Shown: in pieces, positions 48,072 through 58,054 of the stretch
Position numbering within the stretch: the first letter of the stretch is position 1
Layout: each line of letters opens with the position of its first letter
Origin: Botryosphaeria dothidea
Lineage: Eukaryota; Ascomycota; Dothideomycetes; Botryosphaeriales; Botryosphaeriaceae
NCBI GenBank assembly: GCA_011503125.2
Contig: WWBZ02000040.1
Coordinates: forward strand, 2,542,001-2,606,000
DNA: 64,000 bases
Direction: 5' to 3'
Translations under genes and position numbers: made by a program
The notes under the pieces: generated by a model
The model's input: only the letters and a program-made list of their open reading frames with translations
Told to the model about the DNA's origin: nothing
Database searches by the model: none

Positions 48072-49803
48072 TTATTCCAGGAGCACTTTGCAGTTGTTCA
48101 TCTTCGGCTTAATGACGAAGTAATTCACTGGCGCCATGCTCTCATCTGTCGTGGACCGCGCAAGCCTCGCCAACGGATACGACCTGAAAAACGTGGCCGT
48201 ACCCATCCTCAGCTCCATTTCCGCAATGTGGATGCCCAGACACATCCTGGCCCCCAAGCCGAACGGGCTGAACGAATTCCTCATCGCATCCGTCATCTCG
48301 ACGCCGGGGAGCCACCGCGTCACGTCGAACCTGTGAAGATGTTAATATCAAGTGATCCGCCTGTGCACACGCTTGCCGGTTCGGTTGCGCGAAATTCAAG
48401 CCTTTTAGCGGGGACTCACTCCTCGGGGCTTTTCCAGATCTCTGGATTGCGGTGAAGGGACCATGCTTGGGTGCTGACGATCGTGTCCTCGGATAGGTAG
48501 ACCCCGCCAAGCGTTGCACCACCAGGAGGTGGGTTCCGTGGGAGGGTCCCGGGTGCGGCGCCGTAGAGGCGCAGCGTCTCCTGAATGATGGCGTTCATGA
48601 GAGGCAGTTCCTCCAGATCCTCGTCGGCGAAATTGTTGGGTAATTTCGCCTGCAACTCCTCGAGGAGCTGCTTGTGCAGTTGAGGCCGCGAGAGGACGGA
48701 CCAGATGAGGTATGTCAGGGTGATTGCCGTAGTGTCAGATCCAGCAATGATCAGGCCTCTGGCTTCTCTTAACAACGCCAGCCTCGGCAACGAATTCTCG
48801 ACTTTCTCGGACTCTGCAAGCATTCCATTGAATATGCTGGTTGATTTGCTGCTGCTTTTGCTATTGTCGATTGCTCTCGCCGAGATCTCCATGATTGTCT
48901 GGCGAGAGTTGAAGACCTCCTGGACCGAGGGTATAGGCACGAAACGCAGAGCTTCCAGGGCATACTTGAAGAACGAGAGCTCTGCGGCAATGCCGCCCAA
49001 CTTCGAGATGCGTTGAACAGCACGCATATAAGCGTTCAACTGGATCATGTTAGCCGCTTCACGATGGCCACGGCGGAAACCCCCCTACCTCTCCCAAATC
49101 AAGCATGTTGAAGCTCTCTCCAAATGAGATCTTTGAGCTGACATCCGCTGCCATCAGCATCCACCACTTCATCACATCAACCTCGCCCGCATGCGCGTCC
49201 GCATCGCCCTTCATCTTCTCCACCGCATATGACACCGTGTTTCTGATATACCCCTCCCAGTGCCTTCTTACTTCCGACTTGCTGAAAGCCCTCGCCATGA
49301 GCCTGCGGCGCGCAGCATGCGGTTTGTTCTCTATCATGCAAAACGACTGCATGTTGGCCTTGTCCTCGACGTCATCGTCAGCGAATTTGGCGTAGAACTT
49401 GTCCTTCCGGAAGCCGCTCGCCGGTCGATGTATCTCCTTGACCGCAGCGGGATCCCGGAAGCAAACCTCGTTGGGCGCGATGCGGACGATGTCTCCGTAT
49501 TTTCGGTGGAGGGAGTCGACGAAATATACGCGCCGACCGGCTATAGTAGCCCATTTGAGAGGGAGGTTGGTAAAAGGAGTATACCAGGGACCGGGGACCT
49601 TGCGTAGAGGACCTGAGATACCGCGAATCAGAGCCTTTTTTTAGTGATTGCGTTAGTGAACTTTCGACATTTGGAGAGGTAACATAAACAGAGAAAGAGA
49701 AAGAAACTATTGTGAGAAATGAAAAAAAAGGCTTGACGTTATATACCTTAGAGACGCAGAAAATGAAGGCGACGGACAATGTAACCAGGATTGTGCTCGC
49801 CAT
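48072..49803 (-). CDS. Cytochrome P450 monooxygenase
   Basis: The start is ATG 49803 (MASTILVTLSVAFIFCVSK), an N-terminal membrane anchor. Introns lie near 49746-49640, 49098-49045 and 48420-48335. The Pro-rich hinge is KVPGPWYTPF, the I-helix oxygen-activation motif IIAGSDTTAIT, the K-helix ETLR, and the haem loop FGLGARMCLG carries the thiolate Cys in the F-x2-G-x-R-x-C-x-G pattern. The closing segment (MNNCKVLLE) is complete. It would insert one oxygen atom from O2 into a lipophilic substrate on the ER membrane with a P450 reductase. Sequence character resembles group-I fungal P450s used in secondary metabolism, but no synthase gene is in the window, so the substrate is unknown. Confidence 0.93.
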
Positions 49804-50677
49804 TTTGACCTTTTGATAGGGAACTGTTGTTTGAGCCAACAAATTTGCTCACAGTATGTAGAACATGAGGAGCGGAAGCGTGTGCATTTATAGCGGATGG
49901 CTCTCGAAGCAGGCCAAGAGGGAGACCTCCTCCCATCGGACGCAAAACGTCCGGCGCGCCACACACACTGGGATGCCTTCACGCATCACCCACGCCGAAG
50001 CTGCAGACCGACGCGGCCTCGGTCTCGGCGTCAGCGCCCTCGAATATCGAACTGCGGTCCGCTTCTCCACTAAACAGCTCTGACCATCAAGAAATTGCCA
50101 AAGGAGGCAGCATACGGGACGTCATGGACTGCCTTGTCGCGTTAGCGCTGCCACCTGCACTAGCCGAATTGGGTCGGCGCTCTCGGATGTTTGCTGTCCG
50201 TCGTGTCGGGAACTTGGTACATCTAGCGGGGCAAACCTTCCCTTTTCTCTATTGATAGCTGCGCCAACGTGCTATCCAAATGACCCGCATGGAAGGACCC
50301 CGTTGGAGGCCGAATATGCTTTCGCCGCACTCTTAGCCTCAACTAAAGTCGTCATCTCCCTTCACGAAGTGGTCGGTAATCGGTCGGCTCAAGAACGTAC
50401 AGTCAGATGTTGCAGCTGACAGCCAGCAGCTGTGCCTTTGAACAGACATAATCACGCGGGGATGTGGAAGTATTCATCTGACCACAAGCGAATGAAGGCC
50501 ACAGCATGCAACGTGCAGAACACCCAGACGGAAGGATCAGAACTCTACAGATTTTCTTTTGTACATACAATGAGGAATCAAACATCGTCGAATCACATAT
50601 ACACATGAACAAGCGAACACAACCCGTAACTGTGTAAGCAAAGCTCACAGTCTTCCCATTGCAGACATGCCACCGTC
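49804..50677. other. Intergenic region upstream of the P450
   Basis: About 870 bases carrying the P450 promoter on the left and the GH3 3' side on the right. Confidence 0.5.
49886..49892 (-). promoter_or_regulatory. TATA box of the P450 gene
   Basis: TATAAAT on the minus strand, 83-90 bases before the ATG at 49803. Confidence 0.5.
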
Positions 50678-53163
50678 TCAAACCGTGAAGGTGGCGTGGG
50701 CCTTCAAATCCCTGCTGCTCGCGCCGACGAAGAACTCGTACGTGCCGCTGGCGACCGCCCAGTTCTGGGCCTCGACGTCCCAGTAACTCAAGTCCCTCCT
50801 CCTCAGCTCGAACTTGACCTTCGCCTCTGCGCCCTTGGCCAGGTGCACCTTCTCGAAGCCGCGCAGCTGGCGCAGCGGTTGGCCCGCAGCGGACGGGAAC
50901 TTGACGTACAGCTGGGCCGCCTCGGCGCCGTCGCGGTCGCCCGTGTTGCTGATGGTCGTCTCGGCGGTAGCGACGACGTCCCAGAGGTCCTCGCGGCCAC
51001 CGACGGCGAGCGCGCCGGTGGCGTACTTCTGGCTGAGGGCGGACTCGTTGGTCTTGGCGACGGTGAGGGTGTCGGCGTACTTGAAGGTGGTGTAGGAGAG
51101 GCCGTAGCCGAACTCGTAGCGGGGGGTGACGTTGTAGGCGTCGAAGTACTTGTAATCGATGTAGTTGCCCTCGCTGAACTCGCAGACTAGCCCCGTGCAC
51201 AGGCCGGTGTTGTAGTCGGACTCGTTCTTGGCGATGGTATAGGTCAGCTTGCCGGACGGGTTAACGTCACCGTAGAGCACGTCGACGATTGCGCGCCCGG
51301 ATTCCTGGCCGAGCATGCCGCCATAGACGACGGCGGTGACGTTCTCGTTCTCGATCCAGGCGTCGACGAGGCGAGCGGCGATGGCGTTGATGACGACGAT
51401 GGTGTTGTTGCAGCTGGAGGCGACGCTGGTGACCATGGTGTCCTGGTCGGTGTTGTACAGCTCGCTGCGGTCCGCGCCTTCGCCGGAGTAGGCGTTGAGG
51501 AAGACGATGCAAACTTCAGAATCGGCAGCGTAGCCGGTGTATGTGTGAGCAGCTCCGGTGCCGGAAGAGTATCCCGAGAGACCAGAGCTTGTAGAGGCAT
51601 AACCAGTGTCGTTCATGATCCACCTGAACATAGTACCATCCTCGATGACCTTGGTGGTAAGAGCGTAGTGAGGAGTGATCAGATAAGGGAAGGAGCCAGT
51701 TCCGCTTCCACCAAGAGAGGCGGCATGGCCCTGGTAGACGTCATCGGAGCCAGTTACAGAGATGGGATCGTTGGGCCCGGCAATGGCAGCACCAGCGTGA
51801 ACACCGAAGATACTCATGGACTTGGGCTTGCTGAAAGGCAGAGCATCATTCTCGTTCTTCAAGAGGATCAACGAAGAAGCAGCGATATTCCTAGCAATCT
51901 TATTGTGGTTCGCCCGGGGGTCCACGTAGTCCTCAAGGCCAGCAGTCGAGGGGTAGGTGCCGTCCTGCTGATTGAACTTGTAAGAGGGAAGCACATTGCG
52001 AACTGCCATGTCAGTCAAACGGGCTTCAGTCAGCGAGCCATTGTTCAGGCCAGCAAGAATGGTGCTGTTGCTCCAGGTCGATGAACTGCCATAGTCCATG
52101 CCGGCATTGGCAGATCCGAAAGCAGTCTTTTGGCCGCCAACATCACCGAACACAAAGCCGGGGAACCCAATCTCAGACTTGAGCTTGCCACCAATAAGGT
52201 CCTGGTTTTCGCAAGCATACGTCTCATTGACACGGTTGAGAGAGCACATGACGGCGCCCAGTCCGGCTTTAACTCCATCAAAAAAGGGCCACATATAAGT
52301 CTCGTGCAGAGTCTTGTCGTCGACCTGAGCCGTATATGCGGTGGTCTCAGAGCTCGATGAGTCGCCGCCACCCATGCCGCCGGAGGGAGCAGTAGAGTTT
52401 TCCCCACCGCTAGGCATGGTGGAGTTGCCACCATCGCTTAGGGGAGAGCCACCACCTCCACCGCCGGTAGAGTCCTGGGTGCGGTTGTTCTCTTGCTCGT
52501 TCAGAAGGAAGTGCTTGGCTCCGGAAATGACGCCAGCATCGCCGTAGCCTTGGACGGAAAGACCGAAGGCGATGCCGTTCATGTAAGCATCCGGGCCGAA
52601 GGACTCTCCATTGCGTCCGCCCCATGGTGAGCGGCCCAGAGGTTGACTGACAGGGCCGTTGGCAACATTGATACCCTTGGCGTAGAATTCGTCGCCCAGA
52701 GCCTTGTACATTTGGTACATCATATCCTTGTCCCAAGTCATGGCAAGAGCAGAGGAAAGGGGCCTGCAAGAATCAGCTTCTGGCGATATGAGGGCGCAAA
52801 TGCGCCTGAGACTTACCAGGTAGTCACATAGTAGTACTGGAGGATGGAATCACCAGAGTCTCTGAAGTAAAGAGCAGTAAAGTTGGAAACATCGGAGCCA
52901 GTAATCAAGGAAATCTTCTCGGAGTTGCTGAGGCCATCGACGAAAGCTTTCGCACGGTCGTAGGCATCTTGCCAGTCACCAAGTTTGACTGTGTTCTGTC
53001 AGTGTGTGAACGGTGAACATGATGATACGAAGAGTACATTCAGAGTTGGAAAAGACGTACTTGTACCAGAGGCAAGGTTCTGACTCGTGTAGTTGGTGGA
53101 ATAGGCGCTAAGGCCCTGGACCAAAAGGGTTACGGCGGAAAGAACGGATAGCGAGGGACGCAT
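50678..53163 (-). CDS. Secreted GH3 beta-glucosidase-like enzyme with Gly/Ser-rich insert
   Basis: Retaining glycoside hydrolase, family 3. ATG 53163 starts the signal peptide MRPSLSVLSAVTLLVQGLSA. Introns lie near 53058-52991 and 52815-52768. Motifs: FRDSGDSI (the subsite -1 Asp segment, shorter than usual), GINVANGPVSQPLGRSPWGGR, SGAKHFLLNEQENNR (substrate-binding Lys-His), RVNETYACENQDLIGG, and GFPGFVFGDVGGQK with the nucleophile Asp in GDV instead of the usual SDW. Between NNR and VDDKTLHETYMWPF is a 50-residue Gly/Ser/Asn insert (about 52480-52340). The second GH3 domain and a fibronectin-III-like C-terminus (ending LKAHATFTV) are present. It should release glucose from beta-glucosides outside the cell, though altered active-site flanks make specificity uncertain. 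Confidence 0.9.
52345..52485 (-). repeat. Low-complexity Gly/Ser/Asn insert coding segment in the GH3 gene
   Basis: Encodes a run of Gly followed by repeating GGNSTMPSGG / GGENSTAPSGG-type units. Both contain N-S-T glycosylation sites. It lies in a loop of the catalytic domain. Confidence 0.7.
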
Positions 53164-54370
53164 TTTAGGCTCAGGGAGGCTCTGAAGCCTGGATGGCAAG
53201 AGAGACAGTTGGTTGTGATGATCATGACTAGCAGAGCTTACAGCGGTATAAAATAGTCTTGATTCAGATGGAAAGCGATTCTGAGAGCTTCGAGTATCTT
53301 ACGCGTCCCTGGCATGGGCCACAGCACATTCAGCTCCAAGCGAATGAATCGGTGAAATACAAAGGACCAACGACGTCTTGCGCGGCCAATAGGAAGGTCA
53401 GCGCATATCTCACCTGCAGATCGGAAGATGTCCGGAAGTTGAAGGCGGAAGGAAACAAGACAGGTGTTGAAACAGCACACAGGCGCTACTTCTCATGAAA
53501 GTGGGTAATAGGAGGCTATGGCGGCCGTCATTTACGGGCAAGGCAGCGGAAAAGTCGAGGGAAAACCGTGCGGCAGGCTTCCTGACCAAGGGCGTTGAGG
53601 CTTATTTCTCCGACGTAAGGCTCCGAAGCACTATAGAACAAGGTTTATTCATGCTTGAGTACTCTGGGCTGAGCCGATGCCGGGTGTTTATCAGCGATCT
53701 CGGCTAGGCCACGACGACTTCGCCGTTTGGGGAACCTGGCGCCCTGAAGTAGACAGAGGCTTACGACGCAGGGATCGGCAATGTCGTGAGAAGCGCACAA
53801 CGCAGCCGGAGTCGGGCCGTGCCAGAGGCAAGCAGCAAGGCCGGAGTACGGGAGCCATTCTCTTTGCGAAGCAGGAAGGAGAATCAATGTGCTCTGAAGC
53901 TCAAGGGATAGTAGGGAAATGAAATGTGAGCGATGGGTCCAGAGCAAAGCCCCCGACCAGGTGGAATCTGGCACGTTCAGGTTCTGTAGACTCGCAATTC
54001 GAGGTTTCCGAGCGGGCGGCTCAGAATAAGGTTAGTTGTTAAGCATTTCCCACTGGTGGCAGCGTGGCACCTGTGGCTGGCGCCTCTCACGAATGTGAAG
54101 TGCGTCTGCTGATCATCACGGCAGTGGCGGTAGGCGGAGCGGCATGTTGCGGATGGAAAGTGTTTTGTGATGGAAAGGCTTGCGTGGACGGCTGCCATCT
54201 ACGCGGCAGGGGTGCGCTAGTCCCGATAAGGCTAGCGTCCCCACCACACTTGCCTTCGGCAAGCAAAACACCAGAACAGACTCTCAACTCTCAACTCCCA
54301 ACTCCACTACGAGATCGGACCTCAAAAATGCAGACCCCAGAACCAAAGCTCGTCTCAGCACCGTCGAAGC
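53164..54370. other. Intergenic region upstream of GH3 gene
   Basis: About 1.2 kb. It contains the GH3 TATA-like box; no gene supported. Confidence 0.5.
53247..53255 (-). promoter_or_regulatory. TATA-like box of the GH3 gene
   Basis: TATTTTATA on the minus strand, about 85 bases before ATG 53163. Confidence 0.4.
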
Positions 54371-55360
54371 CTACTGGATCGTACAATCACTGCCGGCTGA
54401 CCGCCCGTTCTTAATCAGAGCCAGGAGCTCTTCGCGTGGTACCCGCTTGTGATGCAGTCCGGCAGGCCATTCCCCCTCTCGTCCATTGACGCACATCGTC
54501 GTCTCCATGAACCACAAAAGACGCATGTATTCCTCGTCGCTCATTCGTCGCACCGCATGCTTCGCCACCAAGGCCTGCACCACACTCAGTGCTTCGGAGC
54601 AGTTGCAGTGTTTCTGCCTTGAGAGCTCGGTTGCTGTGATCTTGACCGACCGCTGCTCGTACCATCCCACAATCGGGCTTATGCACCGCCCTCCGAGACC
54701 AACGATCCCTCGGACAGCCCAGTCGAGAGCTGTCATGCCGTTTTTGTCCTTGGCCTGCACATTCGCCCCATGATGGAGCAATATTGCCACCATGATTGCC
54801 CGTCCCGAGAAGCATGCGATGTGCAGAGGAGTGAACTGGATGCTCCCGCTCGTCGCATTCGGGTTTGCGCCAGCCTCCAATAGTGTCTGAACCATCTCGA
54901 CGTGCCCTTTGAGCATTGCGAAGTGAAGCGGAGTGAGCCCGTTGGTGCATTCCGCGAAGAGGTCCGCCCCGTGTTTGATTAAGAACCTCGCCATTTCAAC
55001 CTGTCCAAAAGATGCTGCAATGTGGAGCGGTGTCGATCTGAAGATTCCTGTCGTATTTCCGATCCGGCCTCCTGCAGCGACTGATTGCTGTGCAGTCTCC
55101 AATCTTCCATACTTGCCTGCCCAGAGAAGTGCGCAAGAGCCGAGTCTCGCATCGCGCTGGTACACACTGCTGTTGATCTTTCTGTAGCACTCACGGTCTA
55201 CGCGGCTAAGGGCATTCATGTCTTCGATCCTTGGGAGCTCATCTGCAATCTTCTGCAGGAGTTCGGTGGGAAGTCTGCTCAAAAACATTCTGGATGGACT
55301 TGCTGGAAAAGTGAGAAGAAGATTAGATTCGCAGTCAGCTATTCTGCATGTTAAGACCAT
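54371..55360 (-). CDS. F-box and ankyrin-repeat protein
   Basis: An intronless frame of 329 residues. ATG 55288 (MFLSRLPTELLQKIADELP) begins exactly at an F-box-like motif and is the more likely start; the upstream ATG at 55360 would add 24 residues. After the F-box come ankyrin repeats: TPLHIAASFGQVEMARFLIK, TPLHFAMLKGHVEMVQTLLE, TPLHIACFSGRAIMVAILL and a partial MTALDWAVRG. The C-terminal 110 residues are unique and contain a Cys pair (HCNCS). F-box proteins bind Skp1 in SCF ubiquitin ligases, with the ankyrin repeats as the probable substrate-binding part. No intron and a lone position fit the large, fast-evolving fungal F-box/ankyrin families. The substrate is unknown. Confidence 0.85.
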   Translation of the reverse strand: MVLTCRIADCESNLLLTFPASPSRMFLSRLPTELLQKIADELPRIEDMNALSRVDRECYRKINSSVYQRDARLGSCALLWAGKYGRLETAQQSVAAGGRIGNTTGIFRSTPLHIAASFGQVEMARFLIKHGADLFAECTNGLTPLHFAMLKGHVEMVQTLLEAGANPNATSGSIQFTPLHIACFSGRAIMVAILLHHGANVQAKDKNGMTALDWAVRGIVGLGGRCISPIVGWYEQRSVKITATELSRQKHCNCSEALSVVQALVAKHAVRRMSDEEYMRLLWFMETTMCVNGREGEWPAGLHHKRVPREELLALIKNGRSAGSDCTIQ

Positions 55361-55730
55361 CTTCTAGCTTTTTAAGATGAGTCCAATCTACCTACCTTTT
55401 TTGATAACCTGTGTGACAGGACAAAGGAGTCGCGAAGAGATCTCCAAAACTTTGTACGTATATTGAAAGTCAGCGTCTCAAAAACTGCTTCGCCAAGTCT
55501 CAAGAAAGCCATTGTTTTTGCTGTTTCAGTCATCTGTTTCAACAATTTTGATCAAGCCGCCGAGTCTTAGCTCTCCGTTATCTGCCAATGGTTCTATCAA
55601 GATATTGACTCAGTAAATCATTCGAGGAAATATTTAGATTCTTCCACAACCTTTCCTTCCGTATCATTCTCCGCTTTCACCTCAATATCCTTCTCACATC
55701 CAAACTTTGCTCTACAATACTCAGACAAAA
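55361..55730. other. Divergent intergenic region, F-box/ankyrin gene / small secreted protein
   Basis: 370 AT-rich bases holding both promoters; no clear element picked out. Confidence 0.5.
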
Positions 55731-55997
55731 ATGCGCTTCCACTACCTTCTCCTTTGTCTGCTTCTTCTGCCAGGGGTGTTGGCCGCACTCTCACGCATTG
55801 AGCGCATGTCCTTCATTACCTGCAAAGTCGCGTGCACAGCCGTGGTCGCGTCTCGCTATGGTAGCGCTGGTTTCCCCGCTGCACCTTCTGTCATGGCCGC
55901 CGTTCGGACTATCTTCAAGCCGCAGAGTGTCGAATATCGATACTGTCATGTTTCTTGTGCGAACAGACTGGAATTCGAGTTCTGGAATGGCCGTTGA
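55731..55997 (+). CDS. Small secreted protein, diverged paralogue of the gene at 56459
   Basis: Eighty-eight residues in one exon. ATG 55731 is preceded by CAAAA. A strong signal peptide (MRFHYLLLCLLLLPGVLAA) is followed by a short mature protein. It aligns with the protein at 56459: both start MRFH, share C-x3-C then AVV..(Y)..AGF (here CKVACTAVV and SAGF) and a second C-x3-C (CHVSC). Two middle Cys of the other copy are replaced here by Arg and Gln. The C-terminus (LEFEFWNGR) differs. It is probably a secreted effector-like or surface protein of unknown function. The gene looks intact but has diverged greatly, so relaxed or positive selection is possible. Confidence 0.65.
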   Translation: MRFHYLLLCLLLLPGVLAALSRIERMSFITCKVACTAVVASRYGSAGFPAAPSVMAAVRTIFKPQSVEYRYCHVSCANRLEFEFWNGR

Positions 55998-56458
55998 TTC
56001 CCAACTTCGGTTCAACCCGGAGATAACTTCGAATCTTGTGTGTTCCATTCTGTTCCATTCAAACACGACTGAATGAATCCGACACTCAATGGAAGGTCGC
56101 TTCACATTATTTTCAAAACACTCTGGCTGGGTTCCTGTGAGTCCGAGACACCGGGAGCGGGAGCTTGCAGCCTCACCGCAGGTCTTACTTTTCTTTGTTT
56201 GCTCTTCTGTAGCTTTCTGCATCTTTGCAGCCGTTTTGGCGTTTGTTTCATAGAACGGCGTTATATTGCATTTATTATGAGCCTCTCCCATGAATGTTTC
56301 CGTCCTCAGTTTGAACTTCACACCTCAACGTCCACCTACAAGTGACGGACAAATTACACAACTCACTACAACTGTGAGCCCATCCAAGCCTTTGAACAAC
56401 ACGTTTGCTGATAACAGGGAGCCCCACTTCCACTTACAAACGAGCCAGTTCAGTCAAA
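55998..56458. other. Intergenic region between the two small-secreted-protein paralogues
   Basis: 460 bases. It should contain the promoter of the second copy. No obvious long duplicated non-coding block was seen, so the duplication is not recent. Confidence 0.5.
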
Positions 56459-56710
56459 ATGCGCTTCCACGCTGCCGTCCTCATCATTACCACCCTCGCC
56501 GTCGTCAAGCCTGTTCAGGCCGGTCCCGTCGCCTACGGAATCTGCCAAGCTGGATGCGCTGCCGTCGTGACCGCATGCTATGCAGCTGCTGGCTTCACCT
56601 GGGGTGCTACTCTTGGTGCCACGGCGCCTGCCTCCATCATCGCATGCAACGCCGGGTTCGGTACGTGCCAGGCCGCATGCGCCGTCGTAGCTTTGGCCCC
56701 AACGCCTTAG
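56459..56710 (+). CDS. Small secreted cysteine-rich protein
   Basis: Eighty-three residues, single exon, ATG 56459 in a TCAAAATG context. The signal peptide (MRFHAAVLIITTLAVVKPVQA) is followed by a Gly/Ala-rich mature peptide with six Cys: GIC and AGC (C-x3-C), TAC, IIAC, GTC and AAC (second C-x3-C). It ends VVALAPTP. Even Cys number, small size and secretion are typical of disulphide-bonded fungal secreted peptides. Comparable Ala/Gly-rich six-Cys proteins are widespread as hypothetical proteins in ascomycetes as far as I recall; no function is established that I can cite. Confidence 0.75.
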   Translation: MRFHAAVLIITTLAVVKPVQAGPVAYGICQAGCAAVVTACYAAAGFTWGATLGATAPASIIACNAGFGTCQAACAVVALAPTP

Positions 56711-58054
56711 GACTGGAATACTTGATGTTGCCACTCGAGAGCCTCGACAGATTACAAGGACACTATGACGAACATTCGATCTCCCGAGCGCTACAGACCA
56801 ACAACCGAAAACATTGAGGGCGGTTGAGAAGGAGTTTGTGTTTGCACTGGTTTTGCCAACTTGGATCTTGGCAGTCAAGGAGATGTTTAGGTACCCTTTG
56901 GTGATGCGAATATGGATTGGCCCCGAAAGGACTGGTGTGGGAAGCGATAGTATTGGCACGGATGGCTCGGATCGAGAGAACCAATGAGACTTACTACTGC
57001 CGATCAGATTGCTCAAGTCCGCGCATGCTGCAATAGTTTGAATGAAACTTTAGAGTTTCCGGTTGTGGGGCGAAGAAACGGGGCGTTCCGCCGCTTTTCG
57101 AGGCGGCTGCCACTTCTTCAATGGCGCCTGGGCGCCTCAATTCATTACACACTTATTCCCTCTCTGTTGGGCCAACAGTTTGACTTGTCGTAGTTCTTCT
57201 TGTCTCAATTTCCTTCCGCCATGACCTCCGCCTTTTCCTGTTCCACTGGACTTTTGTATTTCTCGATCGCTTGAACTCAGTCCATCCAGGCACATCTATT
57301 CTTGCCAACAATGTTGCTGAGTCCTCTACACATGTAGTCTCCGGTTGGACGTTGGCCAAGGATGAACGTTTTGTTAATGTTTGCCAACACACCTTCTCTT
57401 TCTGCTAGAACCACTTTTCGTCGACACCGGTCATACGGAACTTGCAGGGCATATCGTTTCCCACTTCTCCTCCGCGGCCATGGACCTTCGCCTGGATGTC
57501 CCGGGTATATGGGTAAGCGAGTCGGCCGTAGGCGCTCAATAATAGTCCCTCACGCCACAGCAGTGCCTCATTTCTCTGATTTCGCTGCCGGAGAGCACGA
57601 TGTCGAATGACAGCGTTGCAGACATCGCTTATATATTCGGCATGGTGCAATTTGGCGCCACTCTGGTGAAAAGGATGGCCAGCCACATGCAGGCTCGCTT
57701 GCGGAGCGTGCGGGGCAGCAGGTCACACAACACGAGACCCCACAGTCTTCGGCACAAAGCCCAGCGACAGCCTAAACGGGCCCTCGTTCCGCCCATTTCA
57801 TTGGAAACACCGGCCCATGACAAGGAACGATGCACCTCATTTTCGGCTGCAAGCCCGTTCCTGGTGGGCGTGTCCCGCTGCGCCAGCCTACCCATGTGCA
57901 GATCCCGGCCCTCCGATTGATGGATCTTGTGCCTGACCATGGCCCGCATACCGTATTTTTGGATGACTTCATGGATTGGGGCTCCATTGAAATATAGGCT
58001 CTTGGATGGCACTTTTTGGCGCCCCTTGATCCTTCGCCTCCTTCTCCAGCAGTC
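56711..58054. other. Intergenic region upstream of GH35 gene
   Basis: About 1.3 kb. No supported gene; frames at 57600-58210 overlap in several phases. Confidence 0.5.
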
